Positions 46,086 to 59,945 of a stretch of DNA of 64,000 nucleotides are shown here, one piece after another. Each line of letters starts with the position of its first letter. Within the stretch, counting starts at the first letter, position 1. A model generated the notes under the pieces. The model was not told the origin of the DNA, searched no databases, and worked only from the letters and a program-made list of their open reading frames with translations. A program made the position numbers and the translations under genes. Source of the stretch: Paragonimus westermani (lineage: Eukaryota; Platyhelminthes; Trematoda; Plagiorchiida; Troglotrematidae); the NCBI GenBank assembly GCA_008508345.1, contig QNGE01003733.1:6779-70778 (forward strand). Reading direction: 5' to 3'.

Positions 46086-48968
46086 GTACTTTTACAGTAA
46101 TGTTGGATAAATGGACCTAATTATTTTGCATGAAGTGTAAACTACTGATGTGCTTATAGTAGTCCATTTGTTACCATACATTACGAGCCACGGGAAATGT
46201 AAAGCAGTCAGTGTTATTTTATTAAACAACTGGGTACTTGCCATTGGCAGATTTATACTCAATAAATACCCTAGTTATCAAGAATTGCCAGTGGCTACTT
46301 TAGGTGGTATGTCAGTTCCAATTTGGTAGTTCACGTGGCCACAGGTTTCTCTGAGAGGAAAAGGGTATTTGCATATACAGATGAAAATTGTGTAGAAATG
46401 GTATCGGGCGTTCAATAAAGATAAGACTTAGTGAATGAAAATGAATGAGGGAGGGCAGTGCGAAGAAAGACCGGTATGTTTGTCTCCGGGAGACGCGCAA
46501 GCAATATCCGGATAGATAGGCAGGTGTAGTGACACTTTCAACTGGGTTTCGAATGTGGCCGACGAAATTTCGACTTATATCTCACGTACTTATTCATCGG
46601 GTTAGCTTCCAAAGGCCTCAGCCCATGAAGGCGTGATCACAAATTCGTTTGGTGCAGTCCACTATGCGCAGTTTGTATGATTTTCTGCCGGCATTTTAGC
46701 GTTTCTTTTGAATGATCCAGTTTCAAAAGAGGAGCTCATAACAGCTCATATCTGTCAAATAAGAGGATTTCTTTAAGCAATATGTCTGCTTCCCCCAAGA
46801 TGTCCAGAATATATCAGAATTGACCTAATAATGATGTCCTCCATAATTAGGGGATTTCTGTGAATTCCACAACCTTTCTTCCAGGTGGTAACTCGACAAG
46901 TGCATTTCATAGAGAAGCTCTTGCAGCTTAACATGAGGAAAACATTTTCGGTTAGAAAGTTCTGCACATTCAACAAATTGCAAATTCTATTACATTATTT
47001 GTACCTTTTACCCTTGGTTGCACATTTCAGTTAAGTGCTGAAACCGCGTTTTGCATGAGCTCCTTAATCCCGAAATATGCGGAGATAATTAACCTAGTAA
47101 TGAGTGCTAACACTGCTGGGGGATTGGCGAAAATAAGCACCTGTTTATATTGAACGGCAGTTTTCAACAGTGGAACATCGGTTGGGACAATCATCATATC
47201 ACTCGCGTAGTGAGTAAGTTCACATACGTAAGGTTTTTTTGATCACGGTAGATCTCATCCTCCAGCCCTCGTATATATGTTGTAAACAGTTATCTTTTGG
47301 TCAAGTGATTAATAGGGCAAGCGCAGGTAAATTTATATCGGGACCAAAACAAAGCGCGAACTCTGATTAGCCCAGATGTATCATCTGTTAAGCATTCTGA
47401 CGCCATCTCATAAACATATCAGAGTGGTACCTAATGTTATTCGAAAAAATCTAATTGTGTACCACAAGGTGTTTTGCATCTGTAAAACTACTAGACATTC
47501 AAATGTCTCTTATGTCATTTTCCATTCCCCCATTCCTTCACTCTCTATCCGTGGTTATGAAAATAAAGGTGACCACGACAATCAGCATCTGTCTGCTTCA
47601 GAGTGTTAACGCCAGACTCGTTGTTTGTCAATTCGAGCTCTCCAAGTGGATGTTCAACTGAAGCGAAGGAATTCTCCTGTGGGTTGGGGTCTGTTTTGTA
47701 AAGTGAAACCAGACAAGGCAATCAAAACTCACCGTGTAGGTCCGTAGTGAAATCAACCAGCTCTCTTCCCACGTCCATATTGCACCTACTAATCACGAAG
47801 GCATTCCGAACCAACCCAAGTATGAAACAAAATGCGGAGTATACCAATCCCAACTAGCACGATATAAACCTCAACCATGATGATTTTGGAAAGCGGACGC
47901 AACCGATATAGAGCTCCCTACTGTGAGTACGACTTTGAAATGGACCCTAAACTGTGACGTGTTTGACAATTAGTCCGATTGGTAAGCGCAGTATCCCTGA
48001 TCTGGTATCGTGTCAACACTGATGACATTACACAAGTTATCTCCAGCACTTTCCAGTGGACATGAAGATAGTTTGCGACCAGCTGCACACTGCCTGTGAA
48101 AACCCTCGTTCCAAAGTTTTGCACCCCCTAAAGTTGTGCTTAATGCTGCATTCCACCACGACAACTAATGTTACATTTGCAACTGATACTTCAGTTTATC
48201 AAGTCACTCTCAGCGTGATCAAGTATAACGATTCATGGTCCGTCAGAGGTCATAATCTACCTAAGTTCTTCATCAGTCCCCCTTTTACAGCTGTCTGAGG
48301 GGCGAAATTTGTGACTCTTCGCACAAAACTTGAATGTACGTGAGCACTGTAGATCTGGCAAAATCCTGTAATCAAAAAAATAATTAGAAAAAAGGTCGGC
48401 AGGGCCCGCAGTTGTCTTTTTTATCAGTCTCAACCTGAACGATATAATTTTGGCTCGCAAACCTTCTTTCTCTTGTATGCGCATTTTATTCATGTCTGAA
48501 ATTAACAGAGGGAGATAGCGTGGATGCGAACCACAGGTTCGCGTGGACGGTGCGTGTAGTAAGCTATGAGAAATGAATGATTGATGCTGTCCAACTCAGT
48601 TGCATTCACACGGTCCATCGAATCTTCAAATTGCGCAGACCGAAGTCGGGTAACACTCATTATTTTCGTATCGACAATATGACGGAAAAACTATTCAGAA
48701 ATCCTCGATAACCACGAGTATTTTTTTGCTCTACGCAGAACAATGATAAACCGTTTTAAAAACGACCATGACACACATAATGTGGTAAAGTAATTGAAGA
48801 ACAGTATCTTAAAGAATTACAATCATTATTTTCATTACTACTCATCCGACACAACACTTTTATGTGAATCATCAGCTCTCGGCTTTTATGTCAACAAATT
48901 TAACACCATGGAATTGCCGGGCAGTTTTTTTTATCAATGATTCTTTCTTTATACCTTCAACGTTGCAG
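46086..48968 (+). other. Intron between CH exons 2 and 3
   Basis: GTACTT to GTTGCAG. A weak minus-strand exon candidate (RCNMDVGRELVDFTTDLH, 47733-47788, donor GTGAGT) lies inside it and is probably chance. Confidence 0.55.
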
Positions 48969-49057
48969 ATATTATGAACGGTGACAGGCAATCGATATTG
49001 CAAATGCTTCTGGCTCTCTCCACCCACTTCATGACCAACCCACGTGGTCGCCGTTCT
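48969..49057 (+). CDS. DIXDC1: Dixin-like gene, CH-domain exon 3 of 3
   Basis: An 89-bp exon, acceptor accttcaacgttgcag, donor GTAAGT (perfect). Phase 1 in, phase 0 out. After the split Asp codon it reads IMNGDRQSILQMLLALSTHF and ends MTNPRGRRS. This is the last CH helix: the DI-x-x-G-x-x-x-SI pattern closing with LAL-x-x-HF is the most dixin-like part of the whole domain. The basic Arg-Gly-Arg-Arg-Ser end begins the linker. Confidence 0.73.
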
Positions 49058-50479
49058 GTAAGTCCGACTTCAAAAACTGTCATCTCTCGTGTTCATTCTT
49101 TTAAATGTCACGTGATAGGTCGAATTTTCCTTTCCACCTGTGAAACAACAGTTACTGTTACAAAAGAATTTCGCTTGCGCTGACCAAAATAGAGACCTTC
49201 ATTTAATTTGTAGCAGTCGAAATCCCGAAATTCCAACTAATAGTCTTTAGTTATTCAGTTACCGCCCGTGAGGAAATTTTCTTATGCTTCTAAACAGGGA
49301 CCGGTTGCACTATGTCCGCCACTTGGACAGACCTAAAAGGTTATTCTGTCACAAATCAGACCCTACAAATTGATTCCTACTCACACAGCCACTCATCTCA
49401 CGTTAGGTGAAACCGAAATATCATATGCAAATTCCCCTTCCTAGTTGCTTTCAATTAATGCTCAGACAGCACAAAATACTTATTTACTATTGGCTAATGA
49501 TGATGCATTTTTCTTAAGCCAGTTCACCAATGGATTGGTGCGGGTAATCATTATGACTGTTATGATACTGGGCTATAAAGCAAGCGACAACGTAATTCAA
49601 TGGCTTTCAATTTAGATGTCGAGAAGTAGCACCATGCCGTTGACCCCGGCTAACGTACAAGCGCTCCAGAGATAAGTCTGAACTACCAAGTATGGTTTAC
49701 GTCGAAAGGCTTACGCACCAAACGCACGACACTTGTGCTATTCACAACATACCTGAATCAACTCTGGAGCCATGCTTGTTGATTTATTCCATCTACCTAT
49801 CGAGTAAGCACATCGATTTTTTAATACGTTCCATTGAACAACAGTGGGAGAATGGACAACAGGCATAGTTGGGGCTTGGACAGGCATTCTGTGCGTTTAG
49901 GAATTTCGTTGTGTAAAGGTGAATTTCTTGGAGGCACCTTCATCCCCTTGATTCCCTTTTCTTGGAGACCGTGTAAAAACTTTGAAACATATTTTTAACA
50001 GGCATTCTACATTGTATGCGGAGTAGGCAGTCAAACTGGGCAACCGTCCATTTGGGTACGTGTTTTTAATGGACTACCTCCTCAACTCTAGGTGTGGGAT
50101 GGTTACTGGACGTGGAAAAATCAGACTCCTATGGAAAGGTGTTGTAACAGAATGTTTCCGTTACATTAGTACAAGCGTTTCTTGTTAGAAGAATTTAAAC
50201 CTACCTCAGACAGAATTGCTGAAAAACTACACTGATGCGGCTCGTGACGGATTGAGGAGTTTGGTTTCTTACATCGGAGTGTTTGCCCTGAGATGTCTCG
50301 GTAACTGCCAGTATCCCGGTTTGAACTTCAATTCGTTTATCTCTTTACGTGATAAGTCCAAAGAAGTGCGAAACCTGTTTCGGTTATGGTGCTAATATAA
50401 CAATAATCCTCGAACGATATTTAGACCAATTACAGTTTTCCATTCACTCCTCCCTCATGTCGAACTCGACCCCACTCAG
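49058..50479 (+). other. Intron between CH exon 3 and the linker exon
   Basis: GTAAGT to CACTCAG. No embedded repeat recognised. Confidence 0.5.
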
Positions 50480-50772
50480 CATAACAGGACTCCAAGCCCC
50501 CCATGGTCCTCTAGGCGAACTCCAACAGGTCGACGTACACCCCTTCATCCAAGTTGGGGCTCATCCCTCAATTTCATCCCCAGAGCATGCACTCCGAGCG
50601 AGCACTACACGGAAATTAGCAATCCACAGTATTCACATCAAATCATCGGACCGACGGTTTACACCAGTGACAACTCAGGAAAATCTAGCCCGCGCTCTAG
50701 AAGTACGATGACCATGATGTTCAGTGGTCAGCGATCGCCGACTTCTATGCTGCGATCGACTTCCCGTTCAAG
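50480..50772 (+). CDS. DIXDC1: Dixin-like gene, Ser/Arg/Pro-rich linker exon
   Basis: A 293-bp plus-strand segment, acceptor gaccccactcag, donor GTAAAC. Phase 0 in, matching the previous exon, and phase 2 out. The 97 codons have no stop and are rich in Ser, Pro, Thr and Arg: it opens HNRTPSPPWSSRRTPTGRR and closes SGQRSPTSMLRSTSRSR. This is low-complexity, probably disordered and phosphorylatable, as expected between the CH domain and the coiled coil of dixin. A longer frame in another register (from 50349) overlaps it but ends without a donor and is taken as a shadow. Confidence 0.6.
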
Positions 50773-53700
50773 GTAAACGTGATTCTCTGATCTCTTGTAT
50801 ATGTGTGTCTTTGGGTGAATTCCGTAATGATGTGATTCTACAGGCTGTGGTTAGCGGTGCTGTTTGTCCTTAACCGAAAATGGGATTTCAGTTCTAAATA
50901 TGTAGCATTCTATGACAAGCTGCTGATCGGAGTTCAAAGCATCTGAATAAACAAATATTACCTGCTGTAGCACACCCAGAGAAATCCAGACTACATGTAC
51001 TAACTATCAGCCAGTTAATCTTATTAGATTTTGCTAAACACTGCAACGCATTTGGTAAATAACACCTCTCTGCGTGTTTCTTGTAGCTATTAATGAATGC
51101 GCACTTTCCGTTTGATGGTGTCTCTCTCGTCATGCGTGTTGAAGTATTGAAGCAGTCGTCGTTTTGGTTGACACCCCGAGTCATAGCGACTGATGCGGCT
51201 GAAACGGCAAGTTGCTACGTCCTCCTACTAATGTATTTATAAATCCAAGGTTATTGCCAGCCTGTCAACACATGGTCTCCAGTGGAGTACAGTAAGGTTT
51301 TCTTGTAGCGCAAACTTCCACAGTGTCCTGCACACAGCTCTGCGAGGGTTCTTTTCAGCGGCATTCTGCAGCCTCAACTGGTAAACAGGATGGTACACTT
51401 AAAATAAGCCCGTTTTGTCGTTTCACTTGACGACAGTGCGCAGCTAGTCCCAGAAACTTTAGCCCATTGATCGACTGGAATTTAACGACAAAATAAACGG
51501 TTTGCTTCGTTTGATTTTTAAAATACTCCCTGTCCGCGCCGGTAACAGCTTGGATAGAATGTGAAGTTTGTTCAACCATCATATGTACTGAAAACTGTGT
51601 AGTGCGCTTAGAACCAAATCCTGATACCTGACGACGACTGTACTATGTAATACCGAACTTACGAAATCAGTCGTCGTTGGTGGTTTGCTGAAACGACCAT
51701 TAACCATCATTGACTGGCTTTCTATTGAGTAGTGAGTAAATCCAGAGCTCAGCAGAAAACTCAGACTGGTTAAAATTCTCAGATTCATCAGAAATGAGGA
51801 TTTTGAAAAAAAAAATACATCGGTTTGTTATGAATTGGGAGGAGGGACTGTGGTAGGTGATATTTTTGAGTCAGCGAACCAAAACGTTCAGTTCACTAAC
51901 ACTGTATGATTGGCAGTACCACCAGCTATACTAATCTCGTGTCTTTACCCGTATATCGTATTGCGCCGCGTGTTTAAATTGCAATCTACTTGTAATGACA
52001 GCGTGTGCCGCATGCTTCAGCACGGACTAGTGTCAGAGGTTGTGGTCAGTAAACTTATTGGGGTGAAAAATAAGTTGCCGGGCTGCGTTCACTCCAGTGA
52101 GTTTCGGGATTTCTTCCCATCTGTATGTTAAGAAGTGCTTTTGTGCACCCACCGTACATTTTCATGGGTGGAAGCAAAATAGCATGAATGAGTCACCAAG
52201 CTGTTTTAACTTATAACAATGCATGTCTAGTGACAAACGAAGAAGATAGTTCAAGGAACAACTGGTCCACGAGGTTCTTTTCCATTGCTACAATTTGTCA
52301 GCAGTAAGTTCTTCTACTAGAAACCGATATTCTCACTTGAGGGAGAACGGAATTACATATTTTTGCCGCTTGGACTTTCCTGACACCATGAAAGAGAATG
52401 CTTTCCCAATAAAAATAAAACTTGAGGTAGGCCCAATTGTGAAAAATCTAGGCTTTTGTCGAGCTTGAACCAGCAACGGAAACAGAATGTCGAGAAATGA
52501 AGAGTATTTCAAAAGCTGAGCACTCAAAACTTCTAAAATTGAGCTCCTTTACCCATCCAACTCTCTAAGTCATACGGAATCCACAAGGTGGTAGATTGCT
52601 TGCCGCGTCTGGGTACGCTGTTTCAGTCGCCGGTTCGAATCCTATCGAATTCCAGATTCTCCGAAAGTGACCGTTTCTAATTAATTGAGATCTGTTAAAC
52701 TATTTGTCACCTAATTAATTATCGTGGTAGAATGAAAATGTATGAATCACATTTTGTTTCTCTCTGCTCTGTCCGACGCCCAGCTTAGGATTCAAAACGT
52801 GCTGTGTTTCCGGCTGAATACGTGAAAGCATGTAACGATAAATATAAAATCATGAGGGAATGCTGTTTCATTTGTTATCCGGCTTTTCATTGTTTTCCCG
52901 AAAAGAAAACTAGAATCAAAACGAAAAAATGTGCCAGGTAGAAAACGGATAATGAGACGTTTTTCTTACGGTCTCAATTTTGCCTCCTTCAGCTTGGAAA
53001 CAGACAAACTGCCGAACAAGTTTGATTGACATATTTCGTTATTTGACCAAACACAGCTTGAATTTCTATGAGTATCTGTGTCAGACTACATAAGGAATTG
53101 ATGGGAATAGGTCAGTTGAATGTGGACAACCACGTAAGATAAGCACTGAATGGGGTAGTTGCCACAATACATAATCTGAGTCACTAAACGAGGGAAATAT
53201 TTGCCTTGTCTTCTAAAGACTGACCAGTTCAAGATTTGCAAAATCGTTTCTGTGCACACTGAAATCAATCTTGTTTACTGCTTACTGCTAGATACTTCGT
53301 ATACTGTTATCATCGAGTATAATGTAAACAAAGATGATGTGCCTCATTAAATTACCTTCCAAAGTGGTTCTGTTCCACAGTTCCGTAGAACATACCCATC
53401 CAGGTAGCCAGAAATAATTGGAATTGTGTGGCAAAACATTCGTGAATGAAAGGATAGTGTCTGAATAACATACACGTAAGAAATGCAACGAGCCAACCGG
53501 CAGATCTAACCGCATCCCATTGTGCAATAAATCAGTACTGGAAAAGCCGACTAGAGACAAATATTATCATGTCAAACACCAAACTGAAAATTTGTCCTTT
53601 TGTTTTCGGCGGACATGTGTCAGCAATTAACTACCGATTTCTCACTGCATTGCTAAACGGCGACTCTGAAATGGGTATCTTTTCACCTCAAGGCTGAAGT

Positions 53701-54683
53701 GTCGACGTATGAGAAAGTAGTGAGACAAATTACTAATCAACCAGATGCTCTATACTGTCTGTGGTCAATTAAATTCAACCAATTCACATTGACTACATTC
53801 ACCCCCATACGCATCAAGGTCACTATCTGGCCTCGGATAGAGTATCAACAAAAACCACAGAGTCGAAACTCATGTCACATATACCAGTCGGAGTTCGATG
53901 TGAACAGAACATGAAGGTATAACTTGATTGTTGTTAACCTCGTGAGATGAATGAAAGATTCCTCGGAATTTTACTTAGGCACGTGTACTATGAAAAACAA
54001 AGGGCCAAACTGAAGCCAGTTCAAACTGTCCTAGCTTTATGGTGCGGTAATGGAACTAACCACACGCGTATCGGTTGTCAAATAGACGTGACAGATGAGA
54101 AGGTCCGTAAACAAAAATATTCTGCAAGCCGTTGGTGCCCAAAGACAGATAGAAAAATATGCCAATTTCACGTTATCCCATCTAACACGTTGTGCTCCTC
54201 CTGCCCCCAAATGAATACGTTGGTCGACATCTTGGAGTTTATGTTCCCTGGACCGTGACCAATTTTATGCAGTGTACTGTGCACGAGACAAAGCACATTC
54301 AAATTCATAAAACACCTGTCTCTGCGGAATCTTTCCATTCCCAAAGTCAGTGTCTATTAGATGCACATCGATGCGTCTCAAACAGTTGTTAGCCTAAGCG
54401 ATTGAAGCGCAGCCTGTCAAGCCAGGATGGTCAGACAGAACTGGTTGTTACTACACTCTGATTGGTCCTAATCTTGAGATCGATAGCGTGTCCTGTCATT
54501 GTCTGAATGGTGATTGGCCCACTGTTATTCGATCATCCGATGGCCAAATTCGACAGCCGTGGAGTTTGCTGGCTTTTACCAGTCAAGTGCAGTGCAGCTG
54601 GCTTACGGACCACTGTTCATTATGGGTTCGGTGACCAGCCATTCCTCGGTCGCCAACGAGGATATATCGGTCCCATTTTTCAG
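50773..54683 (+). other. Intron, nearly 4 kb, with a tRNA-like segment
   Basis: Runs from GTAAAC to a strong acceptor at 54683. Contains the tRNA-like segment at 52574-52650. A minus-strand Cys-rich frame at 50894-51184 has no good splice borders and was not called. Confidence 0.45.
52574..52650 (+). other. tRNA-like segment, probably a pseudo-tRNA or SINE head
   Basis: It has an A-box-like aaggtggtagattgcttg and a consensus B box (ccggttcgaatcc) about 30 bases later. The ends GGAATCC and GAATTCC could pair over six of seven positions, followed by A. The anticodon arm does not form a regular 5-bp stem with a 7-base loop (best is gcgt/acgc with a 6-base loop) and the T stem is weak, so a working tRNA is unlikely. 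Confidence 0.35.
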
Positions 54684-55073
54684 TGATACCAATGGATTGA
54701 ACGGTGGTGTTTTGGCGAATGCCCTTAATCATATCTCACTACACCATCAAACTGCGATGCGAGGCTGTAACTCAGTCAAATACATGAAAATGAATTCTGT
54801 TGATATCGGCGAGTCCTATGAACATGGTGATCGGAACGAACCGGAAATAAAACATTCTGTGAGTCATGCAAGCTCAAATCTTTACCAGAACCTCGAGGGA
54901 ACTGAATACGGTTCGATAGAGGACTGCTCAACAAAGAACACTAGGCAACTGGTTGGAATCAGAAGATGCTTACCAGTTTCCGTCAACAATCTGATAGCCC
55001 GATTTACGTTTTGCCATCGACGTATTCTACACAAATGTATTGCTGATAACGCCAACAAGCATAATCTAATTAG
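54684..55073 (+). CDS. Probable linker exon of the dixin-like gene
   Basis: A 390-bp plus-strand stretch after a very good acceptor (atatcggtcccatttttcag). Phase 2 in, matching the exon at 50480. Open for 130 codons starting DTNGLNGGVLANALNHIS. Two ends are possible: a perfect GTGAGT at 54859 (phase 0) or GTGGGT at 55074 (phase 2). Only the second is compatible with the next exon at 55339, which enters in phase 2, so the longer form is preferred; the first would need another exon or an alternative transcript. The sequence is hydrophilic without a domain, fitting a linker. Frame, acceptor and phase support it, but homology does not. Confidence 0.45.
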
Positions 55074-55338
55074 GTGGGTTCTCTTCCGAAATTTATCAGT
55101 ATCAACAGTTGTGTCTGAACTAGATGAATAGACTTGTTCCCCCTAGCCTACTACACTACAGGAAACATCACCTAGCACCCGGAATTCGAACTATTTCCAG
55201 GTGAATGTGTCATTCACGTTGGTTCGTTTGAGCTATGTCTATTTTGTGCCAGACTGCGCACTAAGTGGAGGCTATGAGAATGCAGCATTATCTGTTCTGT
55301 GTGCTTAGTCGTGCTTTGTCTGTCTGCATTCTCTACAG

Positions 55339-55546
55339 TGAAGCATCCGACTGTCACACACCGGCTGACATTCGCGTACCGAAACCGCGACAGTCTACCT
55401 CAAACCAGATGGGTGATGAGGGTCCTTACAGTTCTCGTGCAGCAACTCTGCCAGTCAGTCGCACCGCTCCTGCTCTACCGCATTATATCGAATCAATGAA
55501 CGAACTTTCGCATTTGAAGTCACAACTGAATACAATTTCGAGATTG
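55339..55546 (+). CDS. DIXDC1: Dixin-like gene, exon leading into the coiled coil
   Basis: A 208-bp segment with an excellent acceptor (tgtctgcattctctacag) and perfect donor (GTGAGT). Phase 2 in, phase 0 out. It could follow either the exon at 50480-50772 or the one at 54684-55073, both ending in phase 2. The first 45 codons are linker-like (EASDCHTPADIRVPKPRQ, later SSRAATLPVSRTAPALP). The end, IESMNELSHLKSQLNTISRL, has a heptad-like hydrophobic spacing, as at the start of the central coiled coil of dixin. Confidence 0.55.
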
Positions 55547-58500
55547 GTGAGTTCCTGTTTGGACGGCAGCTCTCTAGAGGTCGGAGCCACAAACGTTATT
55601 CATTTCTGAGTCTTCATGTAATTTTATGTCTGTACTCAGGATAAATTAACCTAAAGAACTACTGTGCATTGGACCTGATGTCTCACAGTGTTTTATAAAG
55701 TTGTACAACACAAAGGAAGTATCCATGGTAATTCCACCTTTTCGAGCACCCTCCGACTACGTATCGCCCAACTTTTCAGGGGTATTTATTTTGTGACTCA
55801 TTGGTAGTGAACTTATTTCGATAAGGTATCAGTTCAAAGTTAATGAAACGATTCTTACGTTTAAGTAGATCTTGAAGTTCTCATATTCCATGGGTCGTAC
55901 GAAGCTGACAGCTGATTTCCACCAAACCTTTTTTTGTCACCCCAATCGTACGGTTAATAGACGTAAAATCTTTCTGTGTAGTCTCAAACGGGAAATCGCC
56001 GCTCTAGGAATTTAACACAATTGGTTTCCCTCAAAAATTTGAACAAATCAGTCAGAACACAGTGAGAGTTAGATGCAGGCATTTCGTCTTACCTGCGTAC
56101 TAACAAATTTACGGTAACTAGGTGGACAACCAATCGGCGGGTCAAGACAGGTCACTAAGTCCAGGAAAGGACCAGTTTCACGAACGCTTGTATCCGAACA
56201 CACTTATATATATTCCCACTCGAAAAACATCTTGACGAGGTATGAAACTTTGTTTGAATTAAGTTTCTCCGTTGAACGAATAAACCTTGCTGAACTACTT
56301 ATATATGTAGTTAAGTTTATCGCCCTGGAGTACTTCTTTAGGAGACCCACTGAATTTGTGCGCGTGTAGAGACAGAGCGTGGTTATGAATTGAACAGGAA
56401 GGAAAATGTGTGCAACTGCTAGTTTTAACTTTCCGGGAACAGCCGGTTAGCCCAACTCATTATCATGTGTTGCCGCTTGGTGAGTAACCACTACGATCAT
56501 ATTGTGGTAGCAAAACTGAAAGTTATCTTAATCTCAGAGTAAATTGAAATTTCTTAACATTGGTTCACAGTGTGACTAAAAGGCTTGATTAGTACGTTCA
56601 GCCTGCTGGCGTCATCAAGCGCTGGACATGATTGAGCCCATTTCGGTGTTACTCAGCACTTCGGGCATTACCAGTAGGTCAAGTTGCCAATGGCCCGTTT
56701 CAAGACAACTCTGTCTTCGCAAGTAGTTGCTTGTAAGCTAGATTCTTCCGGTGACCTAACATCCTAACACTCATCATCGAAAGCAATATATTAATGGCTG
56801 ATCCTAACATTCAACTCCCACAAGAACATGTGGAAAGGAATAAACAACCCGGATTAGGATATAGAATAGGAGAACAGATTAGAATCAGTTTGGAAAACAC
56901 CCAAATATGTCTGCCCCTCGCTTGCACTTTCTTTACTCCTCCTTTCCGTTGCTGTAATCCCGATTGTTATGGCTTAATACTGGAAAGATTCCGTCTTCTA
57001 AACGTAAACTGAACAAACATATTCTATTAAACCACGACTGTTTTCTTTTCTGAACGAGTATAATTAACCACTAGCGTTGTACTGTTTGTCTCCTGACCGA
57101 GTTCGCTGCACCGTTACTTGGACTTATTACAGAGGATTTAAATGTATAAAACTGAAACCCAGTCTACCACAAGAAACACGGTTGTGTTGCTAACATGCTA
57201 GTGTGGACGTCACAAACGGGTGGTTGTATTGGATTGTGACAGTCTCAACGTAATGTAACAAGTCTTTGTTTCGCAGTGCTAACGGAGCTCAGATTTTTCG
57301 TGAAGTCAGTCGTGTTTAGCTTCGAGTAATGCAGTCGATCACGCTGGCATCTTTCGGCTGTTCTTTGTCATGCTACCCGATGGTTGCGTAACTAAAACCA
57401 CAATTAGCACCAGTTAGAGGAAAATATTCTGAGTCTGACAGAGACGATTAAACATAGAATGACTTACGCTAACCACTATTTTAATGCAGTAACCTAGTGA
57501 ATTTCAGAATGCTTAGTCTTAGTCCAGTTTCTTTTGGAAATTATCAGGAATCATCACCACCTCGTTTAGTATAATTCTTAATATTTTAAAGAAAGTTCCA
57601 GTTCTCGTTAGTTTCATCTCCTTTGCATCGTTGTTCTCTCGGTTACCTATGTAAATTAATCTTTCGAGCCTTATTCTCACTTGACGGTTGTACCTCTTAT
57701 ACGAATAATTGTTATATTTTATCACTTCACAACCTCCGAAACTTTGTGTCCAACATAACCTACTTTCTGATTTCAGAACTCTCCAATTGTATTTTGCTTA
57801 TTCAATTGGTACTGGTCACAAGCCTTTATTTGCATATACTCGGACTTGCGCTTGTTCCCCTATGCCTTACTGTGCTCGACTTCTATAAGTCCTGTCCTCC
57901 TATTTTCGAAGTAATTACGGCAATGAATCGTCGATTCTTATCCACCAATACTGATTGTGGCCGTATACTAAACCGATCATTAGTTTTGTTATGGTTATTA
58001 TTGCTACTCGAGACAAGCTCACCATGTTAGTTGTCCCTTTTTTGTTAAGCAACTGAAAGTTTGTCTCCGCGGGTTGAAACAGCTTATTATTGATTTGAAT
58101 CAAATTGACCGCATGTGAAAGGTTAAGCGATACGGTCGGGCTATCACACTTGGAAGTAAGAGATGGTCGAACTAATCAGTATCCAGATTCGCACCCGTGT
58201 GTTTTTTGGCAGGGCAGCGTAACAGTTGAGCTGTCCGGTGCTCATTTACGCACATACATCAATATAATCTTCTTAGTCTCAAGCTGTCCACTTCTCTCTT
58301 ATTATGTGCCTGCCGATTGTCGTTTAGAAGTCCAACTGTCCAGAACGAGTAAGGTTTACGGTGTTCAATGTATGACAGAGCAGTTCGCCGTTATTTGGTC
58401 CATGTGGGTGTTTCCTTTTCCGTTGAATAACGAATAAATTCATGCACTAAAATATTTTCACCCCATCATTTTTTAACTAACCCCCTACTGAATGATGATT

Positions 58501-59945
58501 CACTGACTTTCTTCAAAGCCTTTCTTACACCATTCACCTCATACGTTGTTCGTTGTTTATTGTGTCAGAGCTCCGGCTAGACCTGAAATGCTTTTAGGCT
58601 GAACATCTAAATGTAGGCGACCAATAATAACAATCAGTTCCATCCAAGCTCGTTGCATACACTGTATTTTAAAGGGATGAATTATCACTGGACTAATAGC
58701 ACTAGTGTGTACCGCGTATATTGTACTCATATATGAGTTTTGTCAATGAGGAATGACGTACTTACTTCGATAAACGCGAATCAAGTGATGTATAGCCAGC
58801 TAATAAAGTATGATTGTTTTAAACTGTGGGACATCCCACTCGATTTGTCCACCGTCGAATGATAAGCTCAAAGAACGTTATTCGCATATGAGGAACAGAG
58901 GAAAACTGCGTAAGTTTACCCGTACAAGAATCTCTCCTCACAACCCCATAAATCAACAGAATTTCTGTTTTTGTATATCAAGGATAACAAACCTTATGGT
59001 AGTAGGTCGTTCGGTCGAAATCGACTTACCGATACGGTGTTTTTTAAGACAAGCGCCCAATTTTGCATAGATTGGTGCCATTCCAGAGACTTCACCCAGT
59101 CAGTCGGTTCAGACCGCCTGTGTTTACCGCTTGCATTACTGAAAAATCTCATTTTCGTATGAATCACATGTGATAATTTAAGCTCCAATTGAATTCAAAT
59201 CAGCCACGACGACCAAAAATGTTTGCGCTAAAAGTGCTCATCTTACTGATTTACGAAGCCATTCTCACGGTTCAAACGGTTCATCTCTTCACTCTAGGAG
59301 CGCTAGTTTTCACCCATAATCATCAAACCTATAAGTTCTATCACCGATCTGACCACCCGAACCAGATTTTTGAACTGCCGCGTGAGAATTCTTTCACCTA
59401 GACACAACGCATATCGACCGAGGAGAATCCATTAGCTCCAGCTACACCTAATAACGTCCTATCTGGATCGGAAGGCTTGGGTAAAACTATATAAAACTGA
59501 ATATCTTGTCGCTGACTTTTTTAAAAATCCTTTCCGCAGTTTCGTATGTTTATTGGCCTTCAAAACCACATGTAATTTACTTCGTTAATTACTGTCCTCT
59601 GAATCGTTTGTCAAATGTAAAACATTGTGTCCGTTTAAATCATTTGACTGGGGGTAGTCAAATGACAATAAGCACCAAATGAAGTCAATTCACTTAAACG
59701 TATCTCAGTCGCAATTGTGCTTTTTATTGACGTGGAAGAAAAAACAGAGAGTTGTTTGATGTTGTATAATAGCGTCCTCTGGTTAGCCGGTTCGTGTCTT
59801 CATCAGAGCAGAAAAAAGACATATTGCGATATGTTAACATTTCATTTACTCGCAAACGTAGAACATGCCAGTTATATACATCAAATGTTTAACGACACAC
59901 AGAGACTATACACACATACAAACACCAATTATTATGTAATCATGA

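Noticed and set aside
50349..50711. 120-codon frame overlapping the dixin-like linker exon
   Set aside because: The other frame continues to a proper donor and enters in the phase left by the preceding CH exon; this one ends in a stop without a donor.
50894..51184. Cysteine-rich minus-strand frame
   Set aside because: No credible acceptor or donor and inside an intron of the opposite-strand gene; cysteines could be chance.
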